A stretch of DNA of 34,484 nucleotides from JASFBA01 sp036172265 (GCA_036172265.1 JASFBA010000094.1:1-34484); one strand, 5' to 3'. Counted from the first letter of the stretch, positions 7,213 to 16,659 are shown. Notes: a model not told the origin generated them from the letters alone. Translations and numbers: made by a program.

Positions 7213-8767
7213 TATATCCTTCCAAGGTCAAAAAAAGTTGCTGCAGCAGTTCGCGGGATGGCCCCTGACCCCAGCGTTCACGCACCGGGCCGGCCAGGGT
7301 CAGGATAGCGGCCCGCCAGACCTCCATGGGGGCATCGGTGGGCAAGGAGAGGCCCTCCAGTTGCTCGCGCAGCAGCCGGCCGCCCTCCGGGCCCAGGATG
7401 TCGGCGGCCACTTCGGCCATCTCCCGCACTCGATCGGTGTAGCGCCGGCGCAGCACCACCAGGGTGATGTCGTCGTCCTGGGGTTGTGGGCCGGTGAAGG
7501 CACGCACGGCCCGGACGATCTGGCGGGCAAGGGTGCGTGGCCGTCGGGAGGTGCTCTCGCTCAGCAGACGATAGAGACGCTCAAAGCCAAAGAGTTCGCC
7601 CCGTTCGTTGGTCGCTTCGACCACACCATCGGTATACAGAAGGAGGACATCGCCGGGCTGCAACTGGGTGGTGGCCTCATCGAAGGTGCAGTCGCGGTCA
7701 ATCCCCAGCGGCAGTCCGTCCAGTTCCACTTCACGGGCCGTCTCATTGAGGATGATGGGGTAGTTATGGCCGGCATTGGCCAGGTGGAGGGTCCCGTCGG
7801 TGATGTCCAGATGGGTGTAAAGCAGGGTAACACAACCTTGGGGAATCTGCTCGATCAGGGCCTGGTTGATTCGGGAGAGGGTCAGGCTGGGAGAGGCGTG
7901 GTTGCGGGCCTCGATGCGGAAGAGGGTACGGGCGACGGCCATATGCAGGGCGGCCGGGATGCCTTTGCCGGAGACATCTCCGATCATAATGCCCCAGTGG
8001 GTGGAATCGAGTTCGACAAAGTCATAGAGGTCGCCGCCCAGTTCCCGTGCCGGGAGGAAGGAAGTGCTGGCCTCCCAGCCGGGCAGGTGCGGGCTGCTGG
8101 CCAGGAGGAGGCTCACTTGGATGTCGCGGGCCACGCGCAGGTCCTGATGGAGGAGGTCGTCATTGGTTACGACAGCCGGGAGCGTTTCCGGCCGGGGGGC
8201 GGGCGCACTCGCCTGGGCCGGAGGAAGTTCCCCGCTGGCCTCTTTCCGGGCGGCGACAAGCACCCGGACCAGGAAAAAGACCCCGGCAAAGGCCATCAGG
8301 TACAGGAAAAGGGCCAGCACGTCATGGCCGGAAATTCGCCCTGGAAGAAGGCGGCCCAGCCAAAGCCCTAGATACAGAAGGCTTGTCCCTCCGAACAGGC
8401 CCGATCCGGCTGCCCCGGGCACCTTGAGGGCAGCCCAGGTTAGCGGCCACAGGAGGAGCAGAAAGAGCGGATCCTGGGGTTGGGTCAGCAGGACGCCGCC
8501 GAGCGTTATCCCCAAGGCCCCTCCCGCCGTCAGGGCCAGCCAGCGCCATGGCTCTTTTTCCCATGCCAGAAAAACGGCCAATCCGCCCGCCGCCGGCAAA
8601 AAGCCCAGTATCCATTCCAGCCAGGGCAGACCAGCCAGGCCGGGGAGGTTACCTCGGCCGAAGATCCCCAAGGCCACCAGAAGGAAGGCCCACCATTCCA
8701 GGAAAAGGACCTGCGCCACCCATGGCCGTCGGACCAGTTCGCTCATCCGGCAAAGCATCCGCTTCAT
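7208..8767 (-). CDS. Membrane-anchored SpoIIE/PP2C-type serine phosphatase
   Basis: About 519 residues. The first 180 or so contain five to six hydrophobic helices (for example FLEWWAFLLVALGIFG and DVLALFLYLMAFAGVFFLV). A short Pro/Ala-rich linker follows. The PP2C-family domain then carries LGGDLYDF, IGDVSGKGIPAALHMAVART, LANAGHNYPII, LLLYTDGVVEATN and DDDITLVVL, which include the metal-binding aspartates. Such enzymes (RsbU, SpoIIE) dephosphorylate STAS anti-anti-sigma proteins, and one is encoded in the same operon. The ATG at 8767 overlaps the cheR stop as ATGA and has GAGGT seven bases upstream, so it is preferred over the TTG at 8773. The input is unknown; there is no clear extracellular sensor domain. 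Confidence 0.92.
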   Translation of the reverse strand: MKRMLCRMSELVRRPWVAQVLFLEWWAFLLVALGIFGRGNLPGLAGLPWLEWILGFLPAAGGLAVFLAWEKEPWRWLALTAGGALGITLGGVLLTQPQDPLFLLLLWPLTWAALKVPGAAGSGLFGGTSLLYLGLWLGRLLPGRISGHDVLALFLYLMAFAGVFFLVRVLVAARKEASGELPPAQASAPAPRPETLPAVVTNDDLLHQDLRVARDIQVSLLLASSPHLPGWEASTSFLPARELGGDLYDFVELDSTHWGIMIGDVSGKGIPAALHMAVARTLFRIEARNHASPSLTLSRINQALIEQIPQGCVTLLYTHLDITDGTLHLANAGHNYPIILNETAREVELDGLPLGIDRDCTFDEATTQLQPGDVLLLYTDGVVEATNERGELFGFERLYRLLSESTSRRPRTLARQIVRAVRAFTGPQPQDDDITLVVLRRRYTDRVREMAEVAADILGPEGGRLLREQLEGLSLPTDAPMEVWRAAILTLAGPVRERWGQGPSRELLQQLFLTLEGYM

Positions 8768-10290
8768 CCCCAAGACCTCTGTTCCGGCAATACCGGAGCA
8801 AAGCCTTCCAGCGTCTCCAGATGTTTCCGGCAGGCCTGCCGGAGCAGGTGTACCGGAACGCCGTCAATCAGGGCCTCTTCCGGCCGGCCCAGGAGGGTGC
8901 GCCAGGTCCGGCGAAAAGCCTGGGCTGCCCGACGACGGTCGGCCAGGGCCAGGAAGAGGTCGCCCAGGTAATAATGGGCGGTAGGCGAGGAAGGGTTCAA
9001 GTAAGCCGCTCGTTCCAGATCGGCAACGGCCTGTTCCATCTGACCCAGTTGCCGGTGGATCAGGCCGCGCAGGAGGTAAAGCTCCTCCGCCAGGTCGTCC
9101 AGTTCCAGGGCACGTTCACAGGCCTGCAGGGCCTCGGTGTAGCGCCCCTGGTTGGCATAGACCTGGGCCAGGCCGCAAAAGGCCTCCACCAGGTTCGGCT
9201 CCTCTCGCAAGGCGGCGCGGAAAGCGCTCAGGGCTTCCTCGTACATCCCATCGCGCAGGCAGGCCAGGCCGTGCTGGTAGTAGGCCCGGGCCGGTTCCTC
9301 TCCGGCGGCCACCCTCTGCCGCTCTATCTCACTTCGGCGAACCGGCTGAGGATGGGAAGGAGCCATCCCCAGGAAGAGCGGCCGCTCCACGGAACTTCCG
9401 CCGGGGATAGAACGAGGCCGAGGCAGAGGCACCTCCGGGCGAATCGGGCGAACGGCCCGACCCTTGCGATAGAAAAAGACGCCGCCCTGCTGCACCCGCT
9501 CAAAGGCATCAAAGACCTGCCAGAGCGTCTCGGAAAAGCCGATGAAAAGGTAACCGCCCTCCTTCAGGCAACGGTAGAGGTTGGCCATCAGGCGGCGCGA
9601 GGTTTCGATGCGAAAGTAAATGGTCACGTTGCGGCAGAAGATCACATCTACCCCGTGGACGAAAGGCGGCAGCGGTTCGGCAACCAAATTGACCTCGTGA
9701 AAGCGAACCATCTCCCGCACTTCCGGATGGAGGACGTAGAATTCGCCCTGGTGTTCAAAGTACCGGGAAAGGTAGGCCGGTTCGACCTGCTGCACCTGCC
9801 GTTCGGTGAAACGTCCCTGACGGGCGTACTCCAGTGCCTGCCGACTCAGGTCGGTGGCCAGGATCTCCACCGGACGGCGGGGAGGAAGGCCCAGCACCTC
9901 GGCCACGGTAATGGCGATGGAGTAGGGCTCCTGTCCGGTAGAACAACCGGCGCTCCACAGCCGCAGGGGGAGATCGGCCGGCCGGAGGCGCTCCAGTTCG
10001 GGCAAGACGACCTCGGCCAACAGCCGAAAATGGCGCGGATTGCGGAAGAAAGAGGTCTCCCGGTTGACCACTTCTTCCAGGAGGGCGCTCATCTCCTCCT
10101 TGCCGGCAGGTGAATCGAGCAGGGCCAGGTATTCCTCCCAGGTACGGAGGCCGTGGTGGCTCAGCCGGCCGGCCACAGTGCGGGAAAAGGAACGGCGGCG
10201 CGAGTCGTCCAGGTAAATCCCGCTACAGGCCTGGATGCGTTCGCGCAGCTTGGTGAAGGTAGTCTCATCCAGTTCCCATGCTTGCGACAT
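8764..10290 (-). CDS. cheR: CheR chemoreceptor methyltransferase with TPR tail
   Basis: This SAM-dependent enzyme methylates glutamates of chemoreceptors. The N-terminal all-helical CheR domain leads to VNRETSFFRNPRHF. The Rossmann core follows with LRLWSAGCSTGQEPYSIAI (SAM loop), EILATDLS and VDVIFCRNVTIYF. After a basic, proline-rich linker come about four TPR units (ARAYYQHGLACLRDGMYEEA and following), the layout seen in FrzF-like CheR proteins of complex chemosensory systems. The ATG at 10290 is favoured over the GTG at 10296 because GGATGAGG lies seven bases upstream of it. The gene starts nine bases after cheB ends and overlaps the phosphatase gene by four. Confidence 0.95.
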   Translation of the reverse strand: MSQAWELDETTFTKLRERIQACSGIYLDDSRRRSFSRTVAGRLSHHGLRTWEEYLALLDSPAGKEEMSALLEEVVNRETSFFRNPRHFRLLAEVVLPELERLRPADLPLRLWSAGCSTGQEPYSIAITVAEVLGLPPRRPVEILATDLSRQALEYARQGRFTERQVQQVEPAYLSRYFEHQGEFYVLHPEVREMVRFHEVNLVAEPLPPFVHGVDVIFCRNVTIYFRIETSRRLMANLYRCLKEGGYLFIGFSETLWQVFDAFERVQQGGVFFYRKGRAVRPIRPEVPLPRPRSIPGGSSVERPLFLGMAPSHPQPVRRSEIERQRVAAGEEPARAYYQHGLACLRDGMYEEALSAFRAALREEPNLVEAFCGLAQVYANQGRYTEALQACERALELDDLAEELYLLRGLIHRQLGQMEQAVADLERAAYLNPSSPTAHYYLGDLFLALADRRRAAQAFRRTWRTLLGRPEEALIDGVPVHLLRQACRKHLETLEGFAPVLPEQRSWG

Positions 10291-10299
10291 CGCCACGCC

Positions 10300-11415
10300 T
10301 CATCCGGCCTGAGCCGGCCGGTCCACCACGGCCCGTAGAAGGGCCGCGGCGATCTCCTCCACCGGAAGCACCTGCTGAGCCGCTCCCAGTTCGATGGCCG
10401 CCCGGGGCATGCCAAAGATGGTAGAGGTGGCCTGGTCCTGGACAATGGTTACTCCCCCGGCCCGACGGATGGCCAACAACCCCTCGGCCCCGTCGCTTCC
10501 CATACCGGTCAGAAGGATGCCAACGGCCCGCCGGCCAAAGTTCTGAGCCGCGGCCTGCATCGTCACATCCACCGAGGGAATGAGGGGAGTACGGGGCGTT
10601 TCCGCAAGGTAAATGCGACGGCGGTCCGGAAGGAGGTGGCAGCCCTCCGGGGCGATATAGACCCGACCGGAGGTCAGCCCATCGTCCTGATGGGCCAACC
10701 CCACGCGAAGGCGCGTCTCCCCGGCCAGCCATTCGACCAATCCTCGGGTAAAGCCCGAAGCGATGTGCTGGACCACCAGGATGGGGGCAGGGAAATCGGC
10801 CGGCAATTGCGAAAGGATGCGCTGGAGGGCCCGCGGCCCCCCGGTGGAGGCTCCGATGACCACCAGGCGGGCAGGTGCCTCGGCCGGCATCGGGCTGGGT
10901 TCGGCCGGGACGGGGGCCAGGGGAAGCGGCCGGCCAGCCCTCCGGCGTCCCCGCAGGTGGGTGATCACCCGCACACGGGAAAGTAGACGGACGCGCTCGA
11001 TAAGGGCCTGGGCCTTGGTGCGCAGGGCGGCCGGATCCTCCCCGGCCGGCTTCTCCAAAATGTCGAGCGCGCCGGCCTCCAGCATCCGGAAGGAAAAGTC
11101 CACATCCTGCTTGGAAAGGGAGGCGGTGACAATAAGGATGGGTGTGGGATGATAGGCCATAATCTGGCAGGTGGCCTCGTAGCCGTCCATCTCCGGCATA
11201 CGCACGTCCATCGTGATGACGTCCGGCCGCAGCCGGGCGGTCATCTGCACCGCTTCCCAGCCGTTGCAGGCCAGGCCGACCACCTCGATTCCCGGGTCTC
11301 CCTCCAGAATCGAGCGGATGACCGACCGGGCCACCGGGGAATCGTCCACCACCAGGACCCGCAATTTCCGTCCACTTTCCATCTCGGGCCGCATACGCGC
11401 TTCTTCCGGTCTCAT
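10300..11415 (-). CDS. cheB: CheB protein-glutamate methylesterase/deamidase
   Basis: An N-terminal receiver domain (LRVLVVDDSPVAR, phospho-acceptor D70 in VITMDVRMPEMDG, LEKPAGED) is joined by a Pro/Ala-rich linker to the C-terminal methylesterase. The esterase triad is visible: Ser in VIGASTGGP, His in LVVQHIASGF and Asp in TGMGSDGAEGL. The protein removes methyl groups from receptors and opposes CheR. It overlaps cheY by four bases (ATGA). A second ATG at codon 8 is possible. The length of 371 residues is normal. Confidence 0.96.
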   Translation of the reverse strand: MRPEEARMRPEMESGRKLRVLVVDDSPVARSVIRSILEGDPGIEVVGLACNGWEAVQMTARLRPDVITMDVRMPEMDGYEATCQIMAYHPTPILIVTASLSKQDVDFSFRMLEAGALDILEKPAGEDPAALRTKAQALIERVRLLSRVRVITHLRGRRRAGRPLPLAPVPAEPSPMPAEAPARLVVIGASTGGPRALQRILSQLPADFPAPILVVQHIASGFTRGLVEWLAGETRLRVGLAHQDDGLTSGRVYIAPEGCHLLPDRRRIYLAETPRTPLIPSVDVTMQAAAQNFGRRAVGILLTGMGSDGAEGLLAIRRAGGVTIVQDQATSTIFGMPRAAIELGAAQQVLPVEEIAAALLRAVVDRPAQAG

Positions 11416-11789
11416 TCGATCCCACGCAGGCGCAGAAGAAAACCGACCCGTTCGCCCAGTTCCAGAAGGTCAAAGTCCTTGTTCAGGTAATCGTCCATCC
11501 CCACCTCGAAGCCGACGCTGGTATCGTCCATCGAGGTCAGGGCGATGATCGGGAGGTCACGGACGGCCGGATTCTCGTCCCGGCGCAGCCGCCGGCAGAC
11601 CTCGTAGCCGTCAATGCCGGGCAGGCGGATGTCAAGGACAAGGAGATGGGGCGGATCGGCCCGGATACGCTCCAGGGCCTCCTCTCCGCTAAAGGCCACG
11701 CTGACCTGATAGCCCAGCGCCTCCAGGCGGAGTTTGACGATGTCGGTGACCAGGCGGCTATCGTCCACAACCAGAATCCGGGCGGCCAA
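11412..11789 (-). CDS. Single-domain response regulator (CheY-like)
   Basis: A 125-residue receiver domain with the acidic pair in LVVDDSRLV, phospho-acceptor D53 in LLVLDIRLPGIDG, the conserved threonine in IIALTSMDD and the lysine in YLNKDFD. There is no output domain. It lies between cheA and cheB and is the natural phosphoryl target of CheA. The start is TTG at 11789, supported by AAGGAGGTG five bases upstream. An ATG is not available at this position, so translation may be reduced relative to its neighbours. Confidence 0.93.
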   Translation of the reverse strand: MAARILVVDDSRLVTDIVKLRLEALGYQVSVAFSGEEALERIRADPPHLLVLDIRLPGIDGYEVCRRLRRDENPAVRDLPIIALTSMDDTSVGFEVGMDDYLNKDFDLLELGERVGFLLRLRGIE

Positions 11790-11800
11790 TGCGCACCTCC

Positions 11801-14008
11801 TTACCCGATCAGGTGGGCCACGGTTTCCAGGAGATTGCCCTGATCGAAGCGGCTCTTGGTGATATAGGCCTGGGCGCCGAGTTGCATCCCTCGCCGGCGC
11901 CTTTCCTCATCGGCATAGGCGGTAATGATTACAATCGGCAGATTGGCCCAGCGGGGGTCTTGCCGGATGCGGGCGGTCAGTTCCAGGCCGTCCAGTCGCG
12001 GCATCTCGATGTCGGTGATAACCAGGTGAAAGGTGCTGCGCTCCAATTTCTGGAGGGCATCCAGCCCATCCTGCGCCGTCTCCACCCGGTAGCCGGCTGC
12101 CTCCAGGATGCTCCGCTCCAGTTCCCGGGTGATCAGGGTATCCTCGACCAGCAGGATTCGAGGTGGGTCGCGGGGCGGAGGTGGGGCAGCGCGATCCCGC
12201 ATCTCCTCCGGGAGGCGTTCGGCGCGGATGGGAGCGGCCGGCCGGGTGCTGGGAAGGCCGCCCAGGTCCAGGATGGGGATGACCTGGCCTGTTCCAGAGA
12301 TCGTCGCGGCGGAGAAATAGGGGCTACGGCCCAGAATTTCTCCCAGGGGCTGTACCACGGCCTCGGTTTCGTCCAGGAGGCGGTCCACGGTCAGGGCAAC
12401 CTGGTATCCATCGCTCCCGGCAATGACGGCTACGGTCCGGCCTTCTTCCGCAGGAGCGGAAGCCAGGCCCAGGGCCTCGGCCAAAGAAAGGAGCGGAAGC
12501 GGCCGTTCCTGCCAGTAGAGGACCGGGCGTCCTTCCACCCAGACCGCCTCCTGCGGTTGCGGGCGCACCAGGCCGCGGACGACGCCGGAGGGGATGGCCA
12601 GCGTTTCCCCGGCCGTTTCCACCAGCAAGACCGGGATGGTAGCCATTGTCAGGGGCACATCCAGGGTAAACACGGTGCCCTGGCCGGGGTGGGTTTCCAC
12701 CTGCACCAGCCCGTTCAGCCGGCGTAAGGTGGTCTGCACGGCGTCCAGTCCCACCCCCCGGCCGGACATCTCGTCGGCCTGGCGGCGGGTGGTAAAGGCC
12801 GGCCGGAAGAGGAGTTCCAGGAGGGTCCTTTCGTCGGCCTGGTTCGCCTCCCTCTCCTCCAGCAGGCCGCGTTCGACGGCGATACGGCGCACCTTCTCCA
12901 GGTCGATGCCCCGGCCGTCGTCCCGAACGCGGATGTGGACACGCCGGCCCAGGGCCTGGGCCTCCAGGACAAGTCGCCCCCGGGGCGGCTTACCCAGACG
13001 GACCCGCTCCTCAGGAGGTTCGATGCCGTGCGAGAGGGCGTTGCGCACCAGGTGCACCAGCGGTTCCCGCAGGAGGTCCAGGACCCGTCGGTCCAGTTCC
13101 ACTTCAGCCCCGCGTACCTCCAGGGCAACTTCCACCCCACATTCGCCGGCCAGCCGGCGCACCACACCCGGAAAGACTTCAAAGAGGGAGCCGATGGGCA
13201 CCATACGGATGGCCCAAACCTGCTGCTGGAGTTCGGACAAGTTCAAGGTGGAACGTTCCAGCCAGGCAGCGTGCTGACGGCCAAGGACGTTCCCTCGAGC
13301 GTTCTGCTCCTCCAGTCGGCGTTCCAGTACCTCCATACGGCGGGACAGTTCCTCGATCTGACGAGGGCGGAGACGGTCGCGGAACGTCTCCAGCGTTTCC
13401 CTCAGGCTACGAAAAGCCCGCTTCGTCTCCTCCTGGGCCTGGAGGAGTTCCTCCAGGAGAGTCTGGTGTGCTCGGGTCTGCTCCTGAAGGAGCCGGGCTT
13501 CTCCCACCAGACGGGAGAGGCGGTCCACCTGCTCCATATCCACGCGCATGGTCTCGCGGGGCAGGCCGGCCGACGGGGTGGCAACGGTGACGACCGGGGC
13601 CGTCTCCGGCCGGGTCTCCTTCACCCCCAGCAACCCCTGCAGTTCGGCCAGCAGCCCGGCCAGGTCCACAGCCTCGCCCCGACCTTCGAGACGGGCGGTG
13701 GTCAAGGCGCGGATGCCGTTGCTGGCCTGGAGGAGGACATTGCCGACTTCCGGGGTTAGAAAAAGTTCCCCCCTGCGGATCGCCCCCAGCACGTCCTCAA
13801 TCTGATGGGCCAGGCGGTTGATCTCGGCAAACCCCATAATCTTGGCCGAACCCTTGGTGGTGTGGATGGCCCGCATCATCCGGTCGAGCAGGGCGGTGTC
13901 GCCAGGGTTGGCCTCCAGGGCGGTCAGACCCTGCTCCAGGAGGTTCAGGTTCTCCCAGGTTTCGTCGCGGAACTGTCCGTAGAAAGCGGTCAGGTCAATA
14001 TCGGTCAT
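11801..14008 (-). CDS. cheA: Hybrid chemotaxis kinase CheA with C-terminal receiver
   Basis: A 735-residue kinase. Its Hpt domain has phospho-histidine H49 in RAIHTTKGSAKIMGF. It is followed by a long coiled dimerisation segment (about 175-260), the HATPase with VHLVRNALSHGIEPPEER (N box), VRDDGRGID (G1) and GRGVGLDAV (G2), a CheW-like domain (TIPVLLVETAGETLAIP onward), and a REC domain with acceptor D666 in HLVITDIEMPRLDG. No P2 (CheY-binding) domain is apparent. CheA proteins with a fused receiver occur mainly in chemosensory systems for functions other than flagellar motility, such as FrzE. It overlaps the receptor gene upstream by four bases and lies 11 bases before cheY. Confidence 0.95.
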   Translation of the reverse strand: MTDIDLTAFYGQFRDETWENLNLLEQGLTALEANPGDTALLDRMMRAIHTTKGSAKIMGFAEINRLAHQIEDVLGAIRRGELFLTPEVGNVLLQASNGIRALTTARLEGRGEAVDLAGLLAELQGLLGVKETRPETAPVVTVATPSAGLPRETMRVDMEQVDRLSRLVGEARLLQEQTRAHQTLLEELLQAQEETKRAFRSLRETLETFRDRLRPRQIEELSRRMEVLERRLEEQNARGNVLGRQHAAWLERSTLNLSELQQQVWAIRMVPIGSLFEVFPGVVRRLAGECGVEVALEVRGAEVELDRRVLDLLREPLVHLVRNALSHGIEPPEERVRLGKPPRGRLVLEAQALGRRVHIRVRDDGRGIDLEKVRRIAVERGLLEEREANQADERTLLELLFRPAFTTRRQADEMSGRGVGLDAVQTTLRRLNGLVQVETHPGQGTVFTLDVPLTMATIPVLLVETAGETLAIPSGVVRGLVRPQPQEAVWVEGRPVLYWQERPLPLLSLAEALGLASAPAEEGRTVAVIAGSDGYQVALTVDRLLDETEAVVQPLGEILGRSPYFSAATISGTGQVIPILDLGGLPSTRPAAPIRAERLPEEMRDRAAPPPPRDPPRILLVEDTLITRELERSILEAAGYRVETAQDGLDALQKLERSTFHLVITDIEMPRLDGLELTARIRQDPRWANLPIVIITAYADEERRRRGMQLGAQAYITKSRFDQGNLLETVAHLIG

Positions 14009-15537
14009 CCGAGTTCCATCCGTCCGGCAGATTGCAACTGTTCGGCGATTTCCGAGAGGGTAGCGGCTGCCTCGGCCAATTGCCGGCTGCCTTCGGCCGT
14101 CTGATTGGCCACCTCGGCGATCTCCCGCATCGTCTCCACGATCTGTTCGCTGGCGGTACGCTGCTGGGTGGTGGCCAGAGAGATTTCCTGGGCTGCCTCG
14201 GCGGTGCGCTGGGCCAAGAGGACGATCTCTTCCATCGCCCGGCCGGCCTGGTAGACCTGGTTCACTCCGCGCTCCGTCTGTTTCAACCCCTCCTCGGCGG
14301 CCATGACCGAAGCATTGGTGGCCCGCTGAATCTCGGCGATGATGCCGCGCACCTCTTTCGCCGACTCCATGGCCCGGTTGGCCAGGCTCTTCACCTCGGC
14401 GGCAACTACGGCAAAACGCCGGCCGTGTTCACCGGCCCCGGCCGATTCGATGGCCGCGTTCAGGGCCAAGAGGTGGGTTTCGTCGGCGATATCGTTGATG
14501 ATCTCGATGATCTCGCCGATGCGCTGGGAATGTTCCCCCAGCGCCAACACCTTATCGGCCAGTTCCTGCACCCGGCTTTTTATTCCCTCCATCGCCGCTA
14601 CCGTCTCATCCACAGCGCTCTGCCCTCGTCCCACGGCCTCCAGGGTCTGTTCGGCCACCTGGGAGACGTTCTCCGCACTCTGGGCAATCTGGCGGGCGGT
14701 ATAGCCCATCTCCTCGATGGTAGAGGTTACCTCGCTGATGGCCGAGGCCTGCTGGGCCGCACCACTGGCCTGCTGGCGGGAAGTCGCCGAAAGTTCGGTC
14801 GCCGAGATGCCGATCTGGGTAGCCAGATTGACCTGCTGGATGCCTTTTTCCACCAGGCGCTCGTTGGTGCGCAGAATCTCCTGGGCCCGCTGTTCCGATT
14901 CATGCACAGCCTCTAGCAAAGAGAGGGCGTTCCGGCGGGTGACATAGGCAACGTAGAAGAAGGAAACGACCAGTCCGGTGCCGTACTGGAGCAAAAAGGC
15001 GTGCAGGGAGATGCTTTCCGTCGCAGAGGAGGAGCTGGCACTTCCTGAAGACTGGAACAGGCCAAGGGCAACGAAGAGGAGAGTGGCCAGGCCGGCGACG
15101 AAATAGACGGTGTTGCCGGACAGGGTTGTCCCGCTAACGACGATCGGCCAGAGAAAGAGGACGGCCGAGAAAAAGGGCCACAGTTTTCCGCTGACCCAGC
15201 CTTCATGGCCGCTCAGAAGGGTGGCGACAACCAATGTGGCCAGGACCAGAAGCCAGGCCCCTTCCACCGGCCGGCGGGCATTGGCCAGCGGGATGACGGC
15301 CAGACAGAGAAGCAGGAGCAGGCCCAGCCCGATCCAGGTCAGCGTCGTCATCTCTACGACGACCAGGTGGAACTGATGGGCCAGGAAATGGGCCAAAAGG
15401 ATCACGAGCAGGCAAAGGAACTCTACAAGGGCCAGGCGGCGAACGGTGGTGTTGCGCCGCACCTGCTCCTCCGTCGAAAGGTTGGGCGGCGTGGTCAGAT
15501 AGGATAGAATCCCCTGTTGCCAGTTTCCCTGCGCCAT
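14005..15537 (-). CDS. Membrane chemoreceptor (MCP) without periplasmic sensor
   Basis: About 510 residues. The N-terminal 210 contain around six hydrophobic segments with only short loops (for example FLCLLVILLAHFLAHQF and LGLLLLLCLAVIPLA), so sensing is likely within or at the membrane. No HAMP domain is recognisable. The rest is a long helical signalling hairpin whose tip reads INDIADETHLLALNAAIESA and then AGEHGRRFAVVAAEVKSLA, the highly conserved CheA/CheW contact. Gln/Glu pairs for methylation (EQQAS-like and QQASA) are present. There is no NWETF-type CheR tether at the C-terminus. The ATG at 15537 has GGAGG at good spacing; the GTG at 15543 would fall inside that site. Confidence 0.93.
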   Translation of the reverse strand: MAQGNWQQGILSYLTTPPNLSTEEQVRRNTTVRRLALVEFLCLLVILLAHFLAHQFHLVVVEMTTLTWIGLGLLLLLCLAVIPLANARRPVEGAWLLVLATLVVATLLSGHEGWVSGKLWPFFSAVLFLWPIVVSGTTLSGNTVYFVAGLATLLFVALGLFQSSGSASSSSATESISLHAFLLQYGTGLVVSFFYVAYVTRRNALSLLEAVHESEQRAQEILRTNERLVEKGIQQVNLATQIGISATELSATSRQQASGAAQQASAISEVTSTIEEMGYTARQIAQSAENVSQVAEQTLEAVGRGQSAVDETVAAMEGIKSRVQELADKVLALGEHSQRIGEIIEIINDIADETHLLALNAAIESAGAGEHGRRFAVVAAEVKSLANRAMESAKEVRGIIAEIQRATNASVMAAEEGLKQTERGVNQVYQAGRAMEEIVLLAQRTAEAAQEISLATTQQRTASEQIVETMREIAEVANQTAEGSRQLAEAAATLSEIAEQLQSAGRMELG

Positions 15538-15546
15538 AACCACCTC

Positions 15547-16026
15547 CTACGGCCGGCTCTGGGCGGAGGCCAGGGCCAGCAGTGTCGAGACCTCTTCAGG
15601 GGGGACAACCTGCCCCAGGTCGAGGAGGGGCACCAGGACGTCTTCTTGCCAGACCAATCCCCAGACCACCGGGCGGGACTGGATTTCCTGGAACAGCCTG
15701 GGCAGCAAAGTGACCTGCTTCCAAGGTAGGAACACCGGCCCTTCGACACCATCCACGCGGAAGGAGAGGGGCGATACTTCCCGAGGAGGAACGAGCAGGA
15801 TGCCGCGCCGCCTCTCCTCGGCCATCTCCAGGCCCAACCGTGCCCCCAGGTCCAGTATGGGGACGGTTACTTCACCCAAAGGGAGCAGGCCCAGCAGATC
15901 GGGAGGCCCGCCCTGAATCGGGTAAAGCGTTTCCTTCCGCCGCAACGTTTCCACCTGGCCGGCTTCCACGGCGAAACGGCTGTGTCCCACTTGTAGAAAA
16001 AGGGCCATAACCCCTTCATCCGCCAT
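15547..16026 (-). CDS. CheW-like adaptor protein (second copy)
   Basis: About 159 residues of CheW fold: ALFLQVGHSRFAVEAGQVET opens the first beta barrel, and DLLGLLPLGEVTVPILDLGA matches the typical CheW stretch near GL-N-RG-I-PVIDL, although the usual Arg-Gly is replaced by Leu-Gly. Its C-terminal part (QEDVLVPLLDLGQVV) repeats the pattern. The frame opens earlier, but the ATG at 16026 is chosen because it gives an 11-base overlap with the upstream cheW and starts at the domain edge. The divergence suggests a specialised adaptor, perhaps for a different receptor or for CheA's regulatory domain. Confidence 0.85.
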   Translation of the reverse strand: MADEGVMALFLQVGHSRFAVEAGQVETLRRKETLYPIQGGPPDLLGLLPLGEVTVPILDLGARLGLEMAEERRRGILLVPPREVSPLSFRVDGVEGPVFLPWKQVTLLPRLFQEIQSRPVVWGLVWQEDVLVPLLDLGQVVPPEEVSTLLALASAQSRP

Positions 16027-16525
16027 GGCGAACCGCCTCCAGCAAGCCGGCCAGATGCAGCACTCGGGTGACCTCTTCTCCCCGGCGGGCAATGGCCTGG
16101 AGGAAGGGAGAAGTGCCCTCTGCCTCGGCCGGGGGTGCCTGCAACGTGGATGTAGGTAGAGCGGCGACGTCCTCCACACGGTCGGCCAGCATGGCGGCGA
16201 CGATGTTCCCTTGCTGGACGACGATCAGACGGCTTTCGGCAGTCGGCGGCCTTTCCGGCAGGCCGAGCATGTGGCGCAGGTCCAGCACCGGGAGGACCTC
16301 CCCGCGTAGGCCGGTAGCGCCCAGGACGGCGGCCGGCAGCCCCGGCAGCGGGGTAATGTGGCCGACCCGGCTGACCTCGCGCACCACTTCCAGGGGAAAG
16401 GCGTAACGCTCGTCGGAAAGGTAAAAAACGAGCACGCTTAGCATTTCCTCCGGGCCTTTTTCCGGTTCTTCGGCCCGTCGGGCAATCTCTTCCTGGATTT
16501 CCTGAATTCTCCTGGAACGGCCCAT
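16016..16525 (-). CDS. cheW: CheW-like adaptor protein (first gene of the operon)
   Basis: About 169 residues. A charged N-terminal helix (RIQEIQEEIARRAEEPEKG) precedes a canonical CheW domain: LVFYLSDERYAFPLEVVREV, then PAAVLGATGLRGEVLPVLDL with the conserved Leu-Arg-Gly turn, then SRLIVVQQGNIVAAMLADRV. CheW couples receptors to CheA. The reading frame stays open for 117 more codons upstream, but those residues are cysteine-rich and unlike any CheW. The ATG at 16525, about 130 bases downstream of the promoter, is therefore preferred. This is the promoter-proximal gene of the 13-gene minus-strand operon. Confidence 0.93.
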   Translation of the reverse strand: MGRSRRIQEIQEEIARRAEEPEKGPEEMLSVLVFYLSDERYAFPLEVVREVSRVGHITPLPGLPAAVLGATGLRGEVLPVLDLRHMLGLPERPPTAESRLIVVQQGNIVAAMLADRVEDVAALPTSTLQAPPAEAEGTSPFLQAIARRGEEVTRVLHLAGLLEAVRHGG

Positions 16526-16659
16526 CGCCTCAATACCGTTGCCCGCCCACACAGGGCTTATCCACCTGTTCGGAACACGGTTGCCTTTCCGCCCATTTTT
16601 GCCGAGCCGTCCCATACCGGCCGACCCCGTGCAGGACTCGGCGTTGTTTTCAAAATAAC

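Noticed and set aside
8548..10113. Long plus-strand open frame opposite cheR
   Set aside because: Shadow of the CheR-TPR gene, which carries all the family motifs on the other strand.
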